From an uncultured Clostridium sp. (GTDB lineage: Bacteria > Bacillota > Clostridia > Clostridiales > Clostridiaceae), in assembly GCA_900547475.1 (NCBI GenBank), contig URGW01000018.1:1-64000 (forward strand): 64,000 nt of DNA. Reading direction: 5' to 3'. Position 1 is the first letter of the stretch; the number at the start of each line of letters is the position of its first letter. Below, piece by piece: positions 62,368-64,000 of the stretch. The position numbers and the translations under genes are program-made. The notes under the pieces are model-generated. The model saw only the letters and a program-made list of their open reading frames with translations, was not told the DNA's origin and ran no database searches.

Positions 62368-64000
62368 TTAATTTCCAAATATATTATCAGTAATAAGCTT
62401 TAAATCATCTGTGTTTACTACACCATCTTTATTTATATCAGATTTTTCACTTAATTCATTTCCTGATACTATATTTCCAAAATTCTTAGATACTATAGAT
62501 AAATCTCCTATAGTTATATCTCCATCTCCGTTAATATCTAAAATTAATTCTGGTTCTACATCACCTAATACATAGTTTATAGTATACACATTTTTTGTTC
62601 CAGCTTCTGAACGAACTACTATTAATGATTTATTGTTGTAAATAGGTAATACAGTTACAGCTGCATTACTTTGCCCTATAGCTTCTACTATTGTAGGTAA
62701 TTCTTCCACTTCAACAGTATATTCCATTTTATCTGGAGCAAAATTAGCTAAAGCTTGACCATCTAACTTAATTTCAGATAAAACAGCTGATATATTTGCA
62801 CTTACCTTTGGAACATATTCATAAACAGCTATTTCAGTTAAACCAATACATTTACCAACTGCAGATTGTTGCATATAAACACGAATACTATCTGTATTTA
62901 TTACATTATCTAAACGATAAGTTGTTTCTCCTGATAAATATGATACTTCTGTTGTATTTGTATGAGGAACAACAACATATTCTCCAGCATCATTTTTATA
63001 TCTAATTTCAACTTTCTTTGGAAGTTTAGCAGCTCCATTATCAGTGAATAGCCATAAATCTAGGCGGTCAATAGCATGCTTATTTGACCAATCTAATTGA
63101 ACATAAGCTCCCTTAGGTTCTCCATCAACAGTTAAGTCACGTTCTCCCCAGTTTGTCCAACGTTCATTTGTATTAGAGCTATTATTTTTAATTCCATTGT
63201 TAATAGAATCTAAGTTGTCAGAAGTTTTAGTACAACTTTGAGAAAGTTTTGGAATATCATTATTTGTTTCATTATTTATTGAAATGTTAGCTGCATTTTT
63301 TAATGCTTCAACAATACGTACTGAAGCAGTAACAGGATACTCCTTACCTAACAATTGAACTTTACCATTAATAACTACAGTTTCACCAACATTTGTGAAA
63401 TCTTTACCTTCTAAATCCCAAGTAACAACGAAATCTTCACTATCACCACCATCTACTAAATAACCTTTTACAGTTTTAGGAAGTGATGGCACTGTTCCAG
63501 AGTGAGTGAAAGTTGAATAATTTTCCATAGCAATTACATCACCTATAACATGAACATTAACAACTACAGCTATATCTGTACCTTCTAACTTACCAGTTAA
63601 CTTAACTATTTGTGGAGTGTTTAATATTTCTTCATCATAAGCATTCCATTCAATATTAAAGTTAGCTGTTGTTCCATCACTGTATCTTCCTTCTACAGTT
63701 TTTGGCAATTCTGGCTTTTCACCTAAAGCAACATAATAATTCTTAACTATATCATATGATTCTAAATATTTATCTTCTCCTGCTCTATTTTCAGTATTAA
63801 TTGTTATAGATTGAGATGCTAGACCTTCACCTGAAACTGTTAATTTCATTTCCCCTGCATCCTTAGTAGATTGAACTATTACTAAAGCTTTACCATTATA
63901 AGCACTTCTAGTACCAGCTGTATCAGTTGTTGGCTTATATGAATCTGTATCAGTAGCATCACCATTATCTAAACCTACAATTTTTCCATTTCCTTCAAGT
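62368..64000 (-). CDS. Large GH2-type glycosidase, C-terminal part: GH2 C5-like, BIG4, F5/8C and dockerin domains (partial)
   Basis: The frame is open to the window end, so it is the C-terminal about 543 residues of a larger protein. It begins with KIVGLDNGDATDTDSYKPTT, RSAYNGKALVIVQSTKDAG (GH2 C-terminal domain 5 as in beta-galactosidases). Then two BIG4-type modules (YSDGTTANFNIEWNAYDEE; VDGGDSEDFVVTWDLEG), an F5/8C-like module with WTNWGERDLTVDGEPKGAYV, a cadherin-like beta-strand domain (LSEIKLDGQALANFAPDKME) and a C-terminal dockerin with DINGDGDITIGDLSIVSKNF and DINKDGVVNTDDLKLITDN calcium loops. No anchor is visible, so the dockerin probably tethers it to a cohesin such as that in the adjacent GH20 protein. 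Confidence 0.85.
   Translation of the reverse strand, partial: LEGNGKIVGLDNGDATDTDSYKPTTDTAGTRSAYNGKALVIVQSTKDAGEMKLTVSGEGLASQSITINTENRAGEDKYLESYDIVKNYYVALGEKPELPKTVEGRYSDGTTANFNIEWNAYDEEILNTPQIVKLTGKLEGTDIAVVVNVHVIGDVIAMENYSTFTHSGTVPSLPKTVKGYLVDGGDSEDFVVTWDLEGKDFTNVGETVVINGKVQLLGKEYPVTASVRIVEALKNAANISINNETNNDIPKLSQSCTKTSDNLDSINNGIKNNSSNTNERWTNWGERDLTVDGEPKGAYVQLDWSNKHAIDRLDLWLFTDNGAAKLPKKVEIRYKNDAGEYVVVPHTNTTEVSYLSGETTYRLDNVINTDSIRVYMQQSAVGKCIGLTEIAVYEYVPKVSANISAVLSEIKLDGQALANFAPDKMEYTVEVEELPTIVEAIGQSNAAVTVLPIYNNKSLIVVRSEAGTKNVYTINYVLGDVEPELILDINGDGDITIGDLSIVSKNFGNIVSGNELSEKSDINKDGVVNTDDLKLITDNIFGN

Noticed and set aside
1..64000. CRISPR array or tRNA genes
   Set aside because: No regularly spaced direct repeats of the right size and no cloverleaf sequences with TTCGA-type arms were found by reading.

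Overview
The window is very AT-rich and carries Clostridium-type genes: gerW, spoIIM, scpA/scpB, and the order spoIIM - xerD-like - deoB - pdp - dacF known from endospore-forming Firmicutes. It is best read as a chromosome segment of a Clostridium sensu stricto species with a glycan-degrading lifestyle. I cannot name the species from the sequence.

Positions 72-35853 are one complete, apparently intact prophage of about 35.8 kb, a siphovirus with SPP1/PBSX-like packaging genes. It sits inside the start of a FAD-dependent oxidoreductase gene: codons 1-14 lie at its right edge and the remainder runs off the left end of the window. All phage genes are on the minus strand except the repressor and the large serine integrase. 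Reading right to left: integrase and repressor (+), divergent operator region, cro-like gene, small ORFs, antirepressor, a Spo0E/helix-turn-helix fusion, YqaJ-type exonuclease and RecT, replication initiator and helicase loader, DUF2303, DUF1064 nuclease, a PIN-domain insert, an ArpU-like late regulator, HEPN-like and DUF4062 accessory genes, terminase, portal, capsid and connectors, tail genes with a -1 frameshift chaperone pair, tape measure, Dit/Tal, an SGNH-hydrolase tail fibre, XhlA/holin/endolysin, and an accessory pair (NA37-family protein plus membrane protein). Two small membrane proteins and an SOS-box promoter driving a 29-codon ORF lie next to attL.

Positions 35886-64000 are host chromosome: the partner flavoprotein subunit of the broken oxidoreductase, an APC permease, a Nudix hydrolase, two D,D-carboxypeptidases, GerW and a DUF2953 protein, ScpA/ScpB, a four-gene metal-type operon (two CobW-like GTPases, permease, DUF1980), methylglyoxal synthase, 3-methyladenine glycosylase, SPFH/zinc-ribbon and PspA proteins, a lipoprotein, pdp, deoB, a divergent XerD-like recombinase, SpoIIM, an HD hydrolase, a DUF1622 protein, a giant LPXTG-anchored GH20 glycosidase with a cohesin-like domain, and the C-terminal part of a GH2-type glycosidase ending in a dockerin.

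The most unusual features are the possible immunity cassettes of the prophage (NA37 + membrane protein; HEPN + DUF4062; PIN gene bracketed by an 18-bp inverted repeat), the twin SOS boxes beside attL, a palindromic reconstructed attP, three TGACG-N7-CGTCA operators, a Spo0E-like phosphatase domain fused to a DNA-binding domain, and an apparent AUA start codon in a head-closure gene. Functions of the accessory cassettes are inferences from family and context.
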